Shown here: positions 10,761 to 21,828 of the stretch, piece after piece
Layout: each line of letters begins with the position of its first letter
How positions within the stretch are numbered: position 1 is the stretch's first letter
Assembly: GCA_004352715.1 (NCBI GenBank)
Contig: SCFE01000098.1
Span: forward strand, 458,000 to 495,732
Direction: 5' to 3'
DNA from: Hofstenia miamia
Taxonomy: Eukaryota > Xenacoelomorpha > Acoela
Length of the DNA stretch: 37,733 nucleotides
The notes under the pieces: model-generated
Databases searched by the model: none
What the model was told of the DNA's origin: nothing
The model's input: only the letters and a program-made list of their open reading frames with translations
Translations under genes and position numbers: made by a program

Positions 10761-10834
10761 ATATGGACCATTGTCGTACAAATGAAGTCAAACTTTAATG
10801 CAATGCAATAAATAATATAATAATTTCTCTGGAA
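10760..10834. repeat. 75-bp direct repeat, copy 2
   Basis: Nearly identical to 6088-6162. It begins at the outer end of the right inverted arm. Confidence 0.9.
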
Positions 10835-10928
10835 AATTGTGGAATTCTGAGATTTTAAAAACTATTTGTTTTGTTGGTTATGCATGCACCCCAAATTTTA
10901 AAAAGTAAGGGCTTGGGGCCACTATGGG

Positions 10929-11510
10929 GTGATCTATTTTGAGGCCCTTGACCTTTCATTTGTGAGTATCGAAAACAGATTTGATCAAACGGGATATCAC
11001 ATGATGCAGAAAATGGAGAAAATGCTGACCGATTGTAGATCAAATCAACTTCATAAAGGTGGAAGTGATTTCTCTGAAGTTCTAACATTTTGCCATTTAA
11101 AAGATATTAACAATAATCTCCCTATGGCTCAACTAGCAATTCTGCATCAGGTAAACAACGGACTATTTTCTGAATTCAGATCACTTGTTGAGTATCTCAA
11201 ATCAAAAGGTCTGGCAGAACAAAAATATTTGTCAGAAGTTGTGAAGCTTTTAAAGCTGTTATCAGTAGCTCCAGCAACAAATGCAGTAAGCAAAAGGAGC
11301 TCCAGTGATCTAAGGGGGATAAAAACCAGGCTTCAATAGATCTACCATGACACAATCCCGTCTGAATTGGTGTATATGCTGCTTCACTCACACAGCGAGA
11401 GGAAAGATTCAATGGCAATGTCTGACATCGCAAATGAATTCGTTTTAGTGAATAAAAACATACTACGAATTTTGGACACTTTCAAACATGACAATTTTAT
11501 TTCATTATGA
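10929..11510 (+). pseudogene. hAT-family transposase, C-terminal dimerisation region, frameshifted
   Basis: The translation contains the hAT C-terminal dimerisation signature. 'LLKLLSVAPATNAVSKRSSS' and 'LRGIKT' correspond to the usual L-L-x-x-P-A-(T/S)-(N/S)-A-x-S-E-R-x-F-S-x-L-R-x-I-K-T block. The conserved 'STMTQSRLN' that should follow is in another frame. The final 'SDIANEF' returns to the first frame, which ends in TGA at 11508-11510. A TAG at 11337-11339 interrupts the first frame. hAT transposases use a DDE nuclease core with this alpha-helical region for oligomerisation; the core, the BED finger and the inverted ends are not visible here. It is a decayed remnant. Confidence 0.82.
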
Positions 11511-11649
11511 ATTTTGCAAATATTTTTATGAGTTTTTTGTATTATAGTTAAAAAATTGTTCAATTAAAAAATATTTTTTCCTGCTTCTATAATATGCATT
11601 TAATTTTTAATATGATTAAGCTTGAGTCCATACTGTTTCCTGAACCTCT

Positions 11650-12046
11650 CATCCCCTAAATTCAAAATCATGGCAACAGGCATGTTATGTTTGGCAATTG
11701 ATTGGCCATTATTGTGTAATATCACTACAATTGGTGCAATATATATAATTTCTGAATAGCCTACAGTGCTTTTTAAATTTATTTAGTTGTGGCTATTTGC
11801 CAGATTTAAATTAGTTAAGTTGTGCTCATTACTTTATNNNNNNNNNNNNNNNNNNNNNCATCCCCTAAATTCAAAATCATGGCAACAGGCATGTTATGTT
11901 TGGCAATTGATTGGCCATTATTGTGTAATATCACTACAATTGGTGCAATATATATAATTTCTGAATAGCCTACAGTGCTTTTTAAATTTATTTAGTTGTG
12001 GCTATTTGCCAGATTTAAATTAGTTAAGTTGTGCTCATTACTTTAT
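11650..12046. repeat. 188-bp direct duplication around a 21-N gap
   Basis: Bases 11650-11837 and 11859-12046 are identical by eye and separated only by N (11838-11858). The unit covers 65 bp of flank plus the start of the gypsy 5' LTR. This is almost certainly a contig overlap left unmerged. Confidence 0.9.
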
Positions 12047-13789
12047 GGGTTTGATTTTAGTTACAAAATTAATATTTTCACCAAGTGTAGTTCAACTTAG
12101 TCAATCCTTGCCACTTCAACTCTTAAACAAAGGTTTTTAAATAAAAGCTACTAAGAAAATACCGCGTTTTCTTTCTTGTATATTAGTTTGGAGATTCTAA
12201 TGAATACCACTAATCTACAACAGCAGTATTGGGTTATTTCATTATCGTTATTTAATTATGTATTTATTTAGTTATATCATCATGCTAAATCAAGCCTAGT
12301 GCCCGTATTGTGGCAAAATCGGTAACAAAAAAGACAAAACAAAGAACAATAATAAACTGTGATTTATTTATTGATTCCTTCTTTTTGTATATTAACCAAT
12401 TATCCCTTTTCCTTTGATTAATTGTAAAATCAATTTTAATGCAGTTGCGACAAACCAGTTATCAGCAAGTCGTTTTGCCAAAGAGCAATAAGACAAGATT
12501 GAGTTAGCAAATTAATAGTGCAAAATAGTGATGTTGCGTAATTAGCAGACAAGGGAAATGTAAACAACAAAAGACAGGTATTTACTATATGTTTAATTGT
12601 TTTTGAAATTTTTATATAAATATCATGTAACCAATTCAAATAATGATGAATTAATTTTCACAGAATTTATCTTGTATGTTATATTCAGGTTTGATTATTA
12701 ATGCAAATGGAAGCTAAATCGCTCAAGAGTAGTCCTCAAGTGGTCCCCAATTTCACTTAAATGATCTTCGGAGCCGCCGCACACTCAGCCATTCATCATG
12801 ACGTGGTGCGACAAAACCATTCTGTTTCTGCTGGCAGCATTGATTGTTCACATGTACTCAATAGGATTGTCATGTATCTATTTAAATGCAAGGTTATTTA
12901 CATGTAAAGATTATAACAAGCTAAAGCAGTCCAGTTGTGCACCTCTATCAATTATTGCTACAACAATTGATAACAAGAGCAAACAATGCACTAAACAAAT
13001 TAAGAACACACTACACACTGAGAGCGTCACACCACACCAGGGCTCCAGTGAGTCATGGTTTGATCTCCATCAAATGGAAGCCATCACCTGCTAACTCTTC
13101 TCATCTCTTGCTGCATGGAGCCACTTTGACCTTCAGCCCTGCGAACATCTGACAATCTAAAAAAGAATTAATTAGTCTAATTTAGTAGCTACCAAATTTA
13201 CTTAGTTAAATATGATCATATTGCAGTGGAATTGTACCTGAAGACTATGCAATGAGCAGTGGTATAGCCTTGCTCCCCTTGATGTCTAGAGCCTGGTGCA
13301 GATTCTACAGTATGGTTTTGGGAGGAGTGAACTACCCTGTAAGCTAATCTTTGCTGTAGCTTCACTGTAAATGCTATTAGTTGTAGTGAATTAGAAATTA
13401 ATATTTGAGGTGTAATTTGTTTTCTAACATGTATATAGCAAAGAGCCTATTTGAGGATAAAGAAGCCAAAAATGAAATAGGGTTTTGTGTTCATGTTAAC
13501 TTTATTACATGAGGCAAGGTACTACCAACCATAATGGTGGGGTGAGTTAGAAATTAAGACATGTGAAAGCAAAACAGTAACACTATTGAATCAACTTTAT
13601 TTAAACTCTTTATTACACATTGCATAATTGGCCATGCAGTTGTTGTATTGTTGAAATGGAGTCAGTACTAGTCATTTATATTTATTAACTCAGTACGTAT
13701 ATGCAACCATTGATATCTTTTGTATGCAGTAAGTCCCCTAAAGTAGGTGTATAATTAGTGTCTGTCTGCACAAACAAACAGATATTACA
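11924..13789 (+). mobile_element. Ty3/gypsy element 5' LTR (with a nested solo LTR)
   Basis: It starts TGTAATATC and ends GATATTACA, a perfect 9-bp terminal inverted repeat. It is followed at once by a TGG-type primer binding site. Its first 299 bp (11924-12222) match 23417-23925 in the 3' LTR, but lack about 210 bp present there. A solo LTR of another family (12309-13309) is inserted. Segments 12223-12308 and about 13384-13460 match 25156-25207 and 26088-26213 on the 3' side. Without the insertion the LTR is about 0.86 kb. Confidence 0.78.
12309..13309 (+). mobile_element. Solo LTR, family X, copy 3 (in the gypsy 5' LTR)
   Basis: It begins TGTGGCAAAATC, ends GATTCTACA, and is flanked by the 4-bp duplication GTAT (12305-12308 and 13310-13313). 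Internal blocks match copies X1 and X2, for example CAGGT(T)(A/G)ATTATTAAT, 'CACATGTA-' and 'ATGTATCTATTTA'. The most diverged of the three copies. Length 1,001 bp. No internal ORF or second LTR is present, so a solo LTR left by LTR-LTR recombination is the simplest reading. Confidence 0.75.
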
Positions 13790-13807
13790 TGGTGACCCTG
13801 ATGCTGA
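13790..13807 (+). promoter_or_regulatory. Ty3/gypsy primer binding site
   Basis: TGGTGACCCTGATGCTGA begins directly after the LTR terminus ...ATTACA. The TGG start pairs with the CCA end of a tRNA, and TGGTGACCC is a common start for metazoan LTR-element binding sites. The tRNA species was not determined. Confidence 0.72.
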
Positions 13808-14640
13808 TGTGGGGGTTCAGGGAGTTCTGATCATTAAGTTAGGGCTGGGCTATTCATTGATCCTTTTACAAGAAACATTAGAGCTCCCTTGCTCACTATA
13901 AAGCATTTCAATTATAAGCAATGATTGGAGATGTAACTCCAGTTGTGATAAAACCATAGAGTGTTCAGGAGCACCACCCTTTTATTTTTCTGTGCTACCT
14001 CACTTGTTTTGTCAATCTGTAACATCTTGGAATTGTTCCAGTATTTTGAGAGTCCTGTTTGTTGAGTACATTATTTTGTTGATTTTTTTAGCTTGTCCTT
14101 TTTGTCCATAAACCATTGTCCTTTGTGTTTAGTTAGTACCAAACCAATTGTTAAAGTTTCTTTCTTTTTAAACCCACCTTTTAATAACACCATTGTTTAT
14201 AGAAAATTTTTTTGTTGTTGTTTACCATTCATATTTTCCTTTTTGGGAAAACTGTAACCTAGTTTTGTTTGAGTAAATCACAGTGGTTTTTCATGCCCTT
14301 CCAAAACCATCCAAGCCATTAAGAAATGCTGAACATGAATTATCCAAGTACCTCTTAAGTGCCATTGGTGAGTGATGTTGAGATTGACCCAGAAACATTT
14401 AATATACCACTCTACAAGAAAACCAGATCTCAGGCAAGAGTGAGAAGATGCTCATCCAATCCAGATACATTAATTGCTGCCCCCCCCCACAATGGTGAGA
14501 ACTGAGTCCAAATCCACAGACACCACCATTCTAATAGATACCTTTTCAAAGAGAGAGAAAGAGTTATCAGGATGATGAGATTATGTACCTGAGCAAGCTG
14601 CAAAGAATTGTCAAGAATTGAGTGTAGCCCACAAGTCTAA
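13808..14640 (+). other. Gypsy leader / 5' untranslated and early gag region
   Basis: Retrotransposon internal sequence between the primer binding site and the recognisable gag-like part. Frames are broken throughout; a C-run lies near 14480. No separate gene is seen. Confidence 0.5.
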
Positions 14641-16200
14641 GCTAACCCTGGAGGTTATGTACTGGCAAGAGCAAGCAGATAGTGCCAAAGCAGATGCCCA
14701 CTGGTTGATGGCTGAGCATGAGATGAAATGGGAAGAAAGTTTAGAGAAGTTCCACACTGTTGAGTATTAGCTGCTGAGAATGAAGCTCCAATTAGAGCAT
14801 GAGAGAAAGAAATGGAAGTTGAGCAGAAAATGATGAAGAAATATAACATTTGCAGCATAATACCAACAAATTCATGAGGCAGTGTCCTGCTACCCATTAT
14901 TCCAGGCTGAGAATAGGAAGTAGCAAGGTTAGTCAAACAAACTAGATCAGCCAGGGAAGCACTGAGAAGAGAATTACCTTTACTAATAGTGAGTTGAGTA
15001 GAGTGGATTATGCTGAGAGGTTGAAAAAATGGCAACAGAGAAGAAATTGGTTGAAACAATTAGAGCAAGCTGTGACAAAAGAAGACCTAGATAAGGTGCT
15101 GAAGCAGGTGCAATAACAGCTGCCTGAGATAATCAACAAGGCAATCATAAGTATGTTGGGCTCACCAGGTGGATCACCAGTGAACAAAATGATGTCATTG
15201 GTAAGGTTGAGGGAAATGTGAATAAAGTTAGATTTAGATGCTACATGGTGCACATATTGCCATAGCCAGATATGTTTACTGCTTAAATTAATTTACCCAA
15301 GTTCACCAGGAAGGTAGATAAGAATGCACAATGTTTTGAGGAATGGTTTTTTATATTCAAATTGATGTTAGGGCAACTCAAGATACATCAAGGGGCCATG
15401 TTCACTGATTTGCTAACATATTTAATGGGAGATGCATATAACCATTATTTGATGATCCACTGAAACACCAAGGTGGGCTATAGAGCTTTTTTGGAAATTT
15501 AAAACACCACTATTCAGCACCACATATCCAAAACCAAAATAAAATTTTGTTGGGTGAATGGAAATTCAATAGAATAAAGAATATTTCAACCATATATCAT
15601 GCAAGTTTAGTGATTATACCAATGAGTAGGTTATCAACTGAGTATTCAAAACATGATTTGTTCTCATAATTTTTTAGAGGTTTACTGAGACTACTGCATT
15701 AACATTTTGAATTCAAATGTGACCCTAAAAACACCATAGGGGAATTGATTGCCAAGGCATTGAGTTTCAAGCTAACTGTAGACAACACTGCCATACTGAT
15801 AAAGATGCATCCTTGTCAAAATCATTTAACTACAGGCAACCCCACCTAAGTCAGATGTGACTAAGTCAGACTTTTGTTTAACTTGTACTATTAATAAAGA
15901 ACAGACAAAATATGTACACATACAAAATTATATCTCAGATTTCTTGTAAATCAGATTATGTTCATTGGTCTGAGTTGATCCATCTTAGGTGGGGTTGCCT
16001 GTATAAGGAGATCATAGATCATTCCTCTCCTTTGCTAAAATACAATAGCAAACCTGTGTAAGTACCCCATCCAAGTTAAATGAGACACCTGCAAAATCTA
16101 GAAATGAGGCTAATGTAGTTCATTGCAGAAAATGTAGGCTGAGGGAACATTTGAGAAGGAACTGCAAAAAGAAGATCTTGTTAATGTATGATAGTGAGTC
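14641..16200 (+). pseudogene. Ty3/gypsy gag-like polyprotein remnant with CCHC zinc knuckle
   Basis: Several plus-strand frames, broken by stops, form a gag-like region. There is a charged helical segment around 14,990-15,230. A capsid-like stretch around 15,300-15,520 contains 'FEEWFFIFKLMLGQLK'. A basic tail carries one zinc knuckle, C-x2-C-x4-H-x4-C ('CRKCRLREHLRRNC', 16124-16165). Gag packages the RNA into particles, and the knuckle binds nucleic acid. A MITE (15833-16001) splits the region between capsid and knuckle. Open frames on the opposite strand at 14655-15253 have no domain and are shadows. Confidence 0.62.
15833..16001. mobile_element. 169-bp MITE with perfect 18-bp inverted ends
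   Basis: CAGGCAACCCCACCTAAG (15833-15850) has its exact reverse complement at 15984-16001. A TA dinucleotide stands on both sides (15831-15832, 16002-16003), the target preference of Tc1/mariner/pogo-type transposases. It has no coding capacity. Inserted in the decayed gag. Confidence 0.9.
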
Positions 16201-16299
16201 ATAATCCATCAAAACTGAGGCTGAGCTCATAGAGGAATCAAACTGATAAGAGAGCTGACTCGTATTAACTGAGTGCCTTAGCACATTCTAATTCTGACT

Positions 16300-16640
16300 C
16301 AATTGCAGAATTATTATACATGCTACCATTAAAATAAGAGCCTCAGTATCTATCATGTCTGATTCATGTGGGCAGTTAGGTTTTGAGTAAGGAAGAATTA
16401 AAGCCACTAACTCCAGGCTAATCAATGTGTCTGGAGACTACATTACTATCAAGGGAGAGATTGAGGATGTAAGTTTCCAGGTTATGATAAAGAGTTTCTC
16501 CATAACTTTGTAATCATCAATATGAGAAACAATTGTCTCCCATATGACATTATATTATTTGGGGATTTCCTGGAAAAACAGGATGTGTGGTCAATTGCAC
16601 AAATAGAATACTTTTGCTAAATATATGAGTTGTGTCACAA
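16300..16640 (+). pseudogene. Ty3/gypsy retropepsin-like protease remnant
   Basis: The stretch 'NCLPYDIILFGDFLEKQDVW' (about 16,527-16,590) matches the C-terminal block of retroelement aspartic proteases, normally D-(V/I)-I-L-G-x-D-F-L. Upstream, 'IMSDSCGQLGF' lies where the active-site D-(S/T)-G would be, with Cys in place of Gly. Stops and a frame change separate the two. It lies between the gag zinc knuckle and RT, the expected order. Inactive if read correctly. Confidence 0.58.
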
Positions 16641-16901
16641 CCATTTGAGCTAGCAAATGAGAACTTCTGCTTGACCCTAGCATAAGATGTAAAGCTGGAA
16701 CCTCAATATTGGTGCATGGCTGAAGTGGAATGTAAGGAGGTCCAACAAGCTGACATCTTGATACAAAACTAATGTGTGTACAATTGCCCAGGGAAAACTT
16801 CTACACTCTAATTATAAATAGCTCAGATAGATACATAACACTGAAAAAGGGGCAAGTCACATAATTGCCACCTTAATTGTGAGAGGAATAAGAAATAAGA
16901 A

Positions 16902-17132
16902 ATGTGCCCATCAGTTGATAAAGATCTGGAGAATCTGAAAGAAGTCACCCTGCCTGAAATTAGTGTCAATATCTACAAACATCTGAACTGTCAAGAGTTA
17001 AAATCACTAAGAAGAGTTTTGAGTGACAATGGAAAGGTTTTCAATTACAGGACTATAAGGGTGGGGGAAGCCATTGGAGAACAACATAGTGTAGAGACTC
17101 TGTCTACAGCTACTCATACAAAGGGTTCCTAA
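16902..17132 (+). pseudogene. Ty3/gypsy pol segment between protease and RT
   Basis: The frame reads 'LPEISVNIYKHLNCQELKSL' and then a hydrophilic stretch. This fits the spacer that precedes the RT in gypsy pol (a tether followed by an 'L-L--Y--VFS' block; here 'LRRVLSDNGKVFNY'). It ends in TAA at 17132, and RT resumes shortly after. It has no separate function. Confidence 0.5.
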
Positions 17133-17169
17133 GAGTCAGAAGGAAAAGTATGAGGAAATGTTGTAAGAA

Positions 17170-17764
17170 CTGATAAAAAATAAGGTAATACAACTGAGTA
17201 AGAATCCATATGCCACACCCACAGTATTTGTGCCATGGGACAGTCAGTTTTGTCTATGTATAGACTACCAAAAATTAAATGCCATCAATGTTAATGATGT
17301 GTATCCTTTGCCTCATGTTAAGGATTTACTGTATAAGGCTAGCAGTTATAAATTGTTCTCCTGTTTAGGTCTATGTAAGGCCTATTAGCAGATTCTGATG
17401 AAAAAACAAGACATCAAGAAAACTGGGTTCATAACCCTGTGCAGTTTATTTGATTGGGGATATATGCCTTTCAGTCTGTGCAATTTGCCAGCCATGTTTC
17501 AGTGCTACATAACTAGAGTGTTGCAAAATGGGAACAATAAGCCAGAACCAGGAGTCACTGCTTACATAGATGATATAATGTTTGCCAGCCACATGATTGA
17601 GGAACATCTGAGTAAATTATCAAGAATGCTAAGAAATTTGATGCAGGATTAAAAGTAAAAGGGAACAAATGTATGATTTTACCACCTGAAGTAACATTTT
17701 TAGGAAGAGTAGTATGCTACAGCTCAATAATGATCCAGAACAATACAAAAGTTCTTATAGATAA
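17170..17764 (+). pseudogene. Ty3/gypsy reverse transcriptase, first part (interrupted)
   Basis: The RT blocks appear in order: 'SKNPYATPTVFVP', 'LCIDYQKLNA', 'YPLPHVKDLLYKA', 'FSCLGLCKAY', 'KKTGFITLCSLFDWGYMPF', 'LCNLPAMFQ', and the catalytic Y-I-D-D at 17563-17574. The enzyme copies element RNA into DNA. Two lesions are plain. The first catalytic Asp, normally in F-S-x-L-D-L, is Gly (17368-17370), and a TAG stop stands at 17386-17388. Further stops follow 17652. A solo LTR inserted at 17765 splits the domain from its connection region. Confidence 0.85.
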
Positions 17765-18678
17765 TGTGACATAATCAGCATTGAACAAAAAGAAAAAGAC
17801 ATTATTAAAAACTTTTATTTTGATTAATTTTTGATTAACTTGTTTTATATCAATTCTTAAACTAAGTTACAAATACTGTTGGCAAATGATTTGGCAAAAA
17901 GTTCCAACTAAATTAGCATAGCTATTGGATAGCCAAAATTAATACATTGTGTAAGAATTAGCAGAAGAAATTCAACTACAGAAATAATAGTAAATGAAAA
18001 ACAGGTACATGTTAAACTTGTAAAATTTTACTATAAATACTGTGTGGAATTTATAATTAGTTGATGAAATAATTCATTTGGATTTAACTTTGCTTTGTAT
18101 CAGGTTATATTATTAATCTAATGGCAAGCTAAACATTCAGGCACATGAGTAGCTATTCAGGGACTCTCACTGTTGCACTTATTGGCCAGCTGAGAGGCAT
18201 TCTTCAATTCTGCACTCAACATCAGCAATAACATCAGCTTAACTGCTCTGCCCTGTCTAGTGAAAATGTGTCTTTAGGTTAATGTTAGGTATAGGAGTTT
18301 TACTTTGTTTAGCTTACCTATTGATTAATTCACTTTATAATAAACCTCTGCATTCTAAATAGCTGTATGGCTGAACCTAGGTTAACCCTTTTAATTTAGA
18401 TCCAAATTTATTGTCAGCAATAATAAATATAACAGATTTATTAAACATAAAAAATGCCTACAGGCATATTATTACATTTGTTGGTAATTATTCTAGCTTC
18501 AGATTTGTACTTAAAAGACAGTTGTTTTACCACCACAATAATTGCTCACATGTACCAAGGGCCATGTATCTATTTATAATAGGGTTATTCATATGTAAGA
18601 TCTATGTTGGTTGTATTATATGAAAAGTATTAGTAAAAGCTATTTACAGTCAATCTTAAGGAGTGTCTTGATTCTACA
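17765..18678 (+). mobile_element. Solo LTR, family X, copy 1 (in gypsy pol)
   Basis: It begins TGTGACATAATC, ends GATTCTACA, and is flanked by the 4-bp duplication ATAA (17761-17764 and 18679-18682). It is 914 bp and is the inverted homologue of 23927-25155. The pol reading frame resumes in the same frame directly beyond the second ATAA once one duplication is discounted. That confirms both insertion boundaries. Confidence 0.88.
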
Positions 18679-19420
18679 ATAAGATCAAGGCACCTTGAAC
18701 CAAGAAAGATATACAGTGAATATTGGGGTTTCTTAATTACTATGGGTCATTCATTCCTAATTTAGTGGGGAAGACCAAATTGATGTCAAAGTTGCTGAGG
18801 AAGAAAGTTCCATTTGAATGGACAATGCAGCATGAAGATGAACTGAGAGCCATTAGAGAAGATCTCAAGAAAGTCCCATCATTAAATTCTCCTAACTATA
18901 ACTTACCATTCATAGTCAACTGAAATGCTAGAACCATTGCCATTGGAGCAACAATCAGTCAAGTCAAGGATGGCAAAGAATACCCCATCCAGTTCTTCAG
19001 CAGGAACTTTGCCACAGCAAGATGAACTATGGGTCAACCAAGTTGGTGATGTTGGCCTTGGTAGAAAGGGTAAATAAATTCCAATTTTTTGTAATGGAAA
19101 GACATTTTATGGTGAGAACTGACAACAGCACCCTCATATGGCTGAAAAAGTTTTCAGGAGATCAAAGCAGTATAGTCATGAGATGGGTAGAATACCTCAC
19201 TGATTTTAATTTTGAAATTAGACATCATAAGGGGACATTTGCCACTAACACAGTCCTCTGGACAGCACTACCTCCTTATGAGAGAGACGTCAAGAAACCT
19301 GAAGGCAAAATGAAGAAATTTGAATTTCTACCTACAGCACAGTCTGAGGAACTGCCAGAAATCTATTGCAGGGACATGCCAACACTAGGAGAGGGACCCA
19401 GACAGGAGAGAAATCATTAA
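18679..19420 (+). pseudogene. Ty3/gypsy RT connection and RNase H
   Basis: It opens with the post-thumb block 'LGFLNYYGSFIPNL' after two in-frame stops. The 'PFEWT' motif follows, then an RNase H-like part: 'FIVN' at the place of the first Asp motif, 'YPIQFFSRNF', 'VRTDNSTLIWLKKF' with the TD motif intact, and 'MRWVEYLTDFNFEIRHHKG'. The terminal A-D-(A/x)-L-S-R block is degraded ('TNTVLW'). RNase H removes the RNA strand during reverse transcription. A stop at 18921-18923, stops around 19022 and a frame change make it non-functional. Confidence 0.83.
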
Positions 19421-19479
19421 TAAATGCAATAATCTGGGAATTACATTAATAAAGTTTAAATATTTTCAAAAGTATAATT

Positions 19480-19780
19480 TCAAAATTTTACTAAAACTGA
19501 TTTGCTGTATACTGCAAGTTTCAATAATCATTTAGCCATTCCTGAACATTACAAGAGGGATTTGATTCAGAGAGGTCATGAGAATGGACACAATGAGATA
19601 ACTTAGACAGAGAACACATTCAATAGCCAATATATATGCACTGGAGTGTAAAGAGCTGTTGAAGATGCAATTGATAAATGTGAAATCTGCAGATTAGTGA
19701 ATAAGATACATTGCAGCAAGCAGAGAGCTGATCTGAAGAAGATAATAGCAGAGAGACCCAATGAAATCATACATGCTGAT
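19480..19780 (+). pseudogene. Ty3/gypsy integrase N-terminal zinc-binding region, cut by a gap
   Basis: A 'RDLIQRGHENGHNEI' block and 'DKCEICRL' fit the HHCC zinc domain of integrase. Next comes 'NEIIHAD', where the Asp is likely the first residue of the D-D-35-E core. Stops lie between the two halves. The catalytic core then disappears into a 1,000-N gap. Confidence 0.7.
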
Positions 19781-20780
19781 NNNNNNNNNNNNNNNNNNNN
19801 NNNNNNNNNNNNNNNNNNNNNNNNNNNNNNNNNNNNNNNNNNNNNNNNNNNNNNNNNNNNNNNNNNNNNNNNNNNNNNNNNNNNNNNNNNNNNNNNNNNN
19901 NNNNNNNNNNNNNNNNNNNNNNNNNNNNNNNNNNNNNNNNNNNNNNNNNNNNNNNNNNNNNNNNNNNNNNNNNNNNNNNNNNNNNNNNNNNNNNNNNNNN
20001 NNNNNNNNNNNNNNNNNNNNNNNNNNNNNNNNNNNNNNNNNNNNNNNNNNNNNNNNNNNNNNNNNNNNNNNNNNNNNNNNNNNNNNNNNNNNNNNNNNNN
20101 NNNNNNNNNNNNNNNNNNNNNNNNNNNNNNNNNNNNNNNNNNNNNNNNNNNNNNNNNNNNNNNNNNNNNNNNNNNNNNNNNNNNNNNNNNNNNNNNNNNN
20201 NNNNNNNNNNNNNNNNNNNNNNNNNNNNNNNNNNNNNNNNNNNNNNNNNNNNNNNNNNNNNNNNNNNNNNNNNNNNNNNNNNNNNNNNNNNNNNNNNNNN
20301 NNNNNNNNNNNNNNNNNNNNNNNNNNNNNNNNNNNNNNNNNNNNNNNNNNNNNNNNNNNNNNNNNNNNNNNNNNNNNNNNNNNNNNNNNNNNNNNNNNNN
20401 NNNNNNNNNNNNNNNNNNNNNNNNNNNNNNNNNNNNNNNNNNNNNNNNNNNNNNNNNNNNNNNNNNNNNNNNNNNNNNNNNNNNNNNNNNNNNNNNNNNN
20501 NNNNNNNNNNNNNNNNNNNNNNNNNNNNNNNNNNNNNNNNNNNNNNNNNNNNNNNNNNNNNNNNNNNNNNNNNNNNNNNNNNNNNNNNNNNNNNNNNNNN
20601 NNNNNNNNNNNNNNNNNNNNNNNNNNNNNNNNNNNNNNNNNNNNNNNNNNNNNNNNNNNNNNNNNNNNNNNNNNNNNNNNNNNNNNNNNNNNNNNNNNNN
20701 NNNNNNNNNNNNNNNNNNNNNNNNNNNNNNNNNNNNNNNNNNNNNNNNNNNNNNNNNNNNNNNNNNNNNNNNNNNNNNNN
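19781..20780. other. Assembly gap (1,000 N)
   Basis: Placeholder-length gap where the integrase core is expected. Open frames drawn across it are artefacts of the N run. Confidence 0.98.
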
Positions 20781-21368
20781 CTGTCACCTACCGTACTACA
20801 TAAGGAGGAAACAATTGTTATAGCATCTCCTAAATAAGCTCAGACTTATTAGTATGAAGGTTGGCGAGATTCTACAAAAGTATATGGTAAAACACATGAA
20901 GCAAGTGATATGGCATATAAATACACAGTAAAAGCAACAAAAGATAAGAATCAAGTAAGAAAAATTGAAACTAAATGGAGTGTTCCTTATAAAATTGAAA
21001 AGAAACTTGATTGTAATAATTATCTACTTGAAATGGGTAATGCTGTAAACCTTGAAAATTTAAAACACACAGTTAAAAACATTGATAGTGTTACTATAAA
21101 TAATGATAATGAATTTGAGGTAATAGGCAATGTTCAAAGCTACTATTTTGAGATGCTAGAACAGGATAGCATAGATAAAGAAGGATATAACAGCCCATAT
21201 GAAGGAAATGATAGAGAACCATTACCACATTGGATATTACCAGATAGAGTTGCAAGGCATAGCTCTATATACAACCCAAATATCTGGGACTTAAACCTTA
21301 TAACTTTGTTTAGGAATGATAAACAAGATGCAGAATCAGCAAATGCAGATCAGAAGGTCAAGAGATGA
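20781..21368 (+). pseudogene. Ty3/gypsy integrase C-terminal domain and pol tail
   Basis: After a stop at 20834-20836 the frame contains 'KWSVPYKIEKKLDCNNYLLE', the GPY/F-type module at the C-terminus of many gypsy integrases, here with 'VPY' for 'GPY/F'. An acidic tail of about 100 residues follows with 'PYEGNDREPLPHW' and 'NPNIWDLNLITLF', which I do not recognise. It closes with TGA at 21366-21368. The open frame at 20910-21368 has no stops, so this end is better preserved than RT. Confidence 0.72.
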
Positions 21369-21490
21369 AAATGTGATGCCAGTGCTAAGAAGAATAAGTG
21401 AATCTAGCAGATTACAGGGGGTAAAAAACATAGAGAAAAATTGACACCACATGTATTGAGAGTTGCAGAAGAGTTGAAAATTTCAAAGAG

Positions 21491-21615
21491 CTGCCTTTTG
21501 TGAACTGAATTGATAGGCCTCTGCAATATGGAGTTGGAGACTCAGGTAAGTATAACTAGTGAAATGGGGACTCTGCAGGACTGCCTTTCAAGAACTGAAT
21601 TGATAGGCCCCTGTG
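21491..21615. repeat. Imperfect 35-bp direct repeat
   Basis: CTGCCTTTT...GAACTGAATTGATAGG occurs at 21491-21525 and again at 21581-21615 with few differences, within the element's third coding region. Confidence 0.75.
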
Positions 21616-21828
21616 CTAATGAGTCAATAATGAAAGTTAAAATTGGTGAAAATTATAAACTTGATAAAAGTCCTTTAAGTGCATTCAGTGATAACATGAC
21701 CCCATTGTTTTCATCTGTCTCTAGGAGTACCTCAACAATAAGTTCTGAATAGGGACACCAACAAAGAGAAAAAATGTCAAGTGTTGAGGATGAAATTTTA
21801 CATCTGTATTTTATAGAAATGTGGCAAA

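Noticed and set aside
11924-12222. The 299-bp block as the complete 5' LTR
   Set aside because: Homology to the 3' side continues beyond it, and the matching terminus GATATTACA followed by a TGG-type primer site lies at 13,789.
14655-15253. Two minus-strand open frames opposite the gag region
   Set aside because: No domain, and the plus strand carries gag-like coding in the expected order; shadows.
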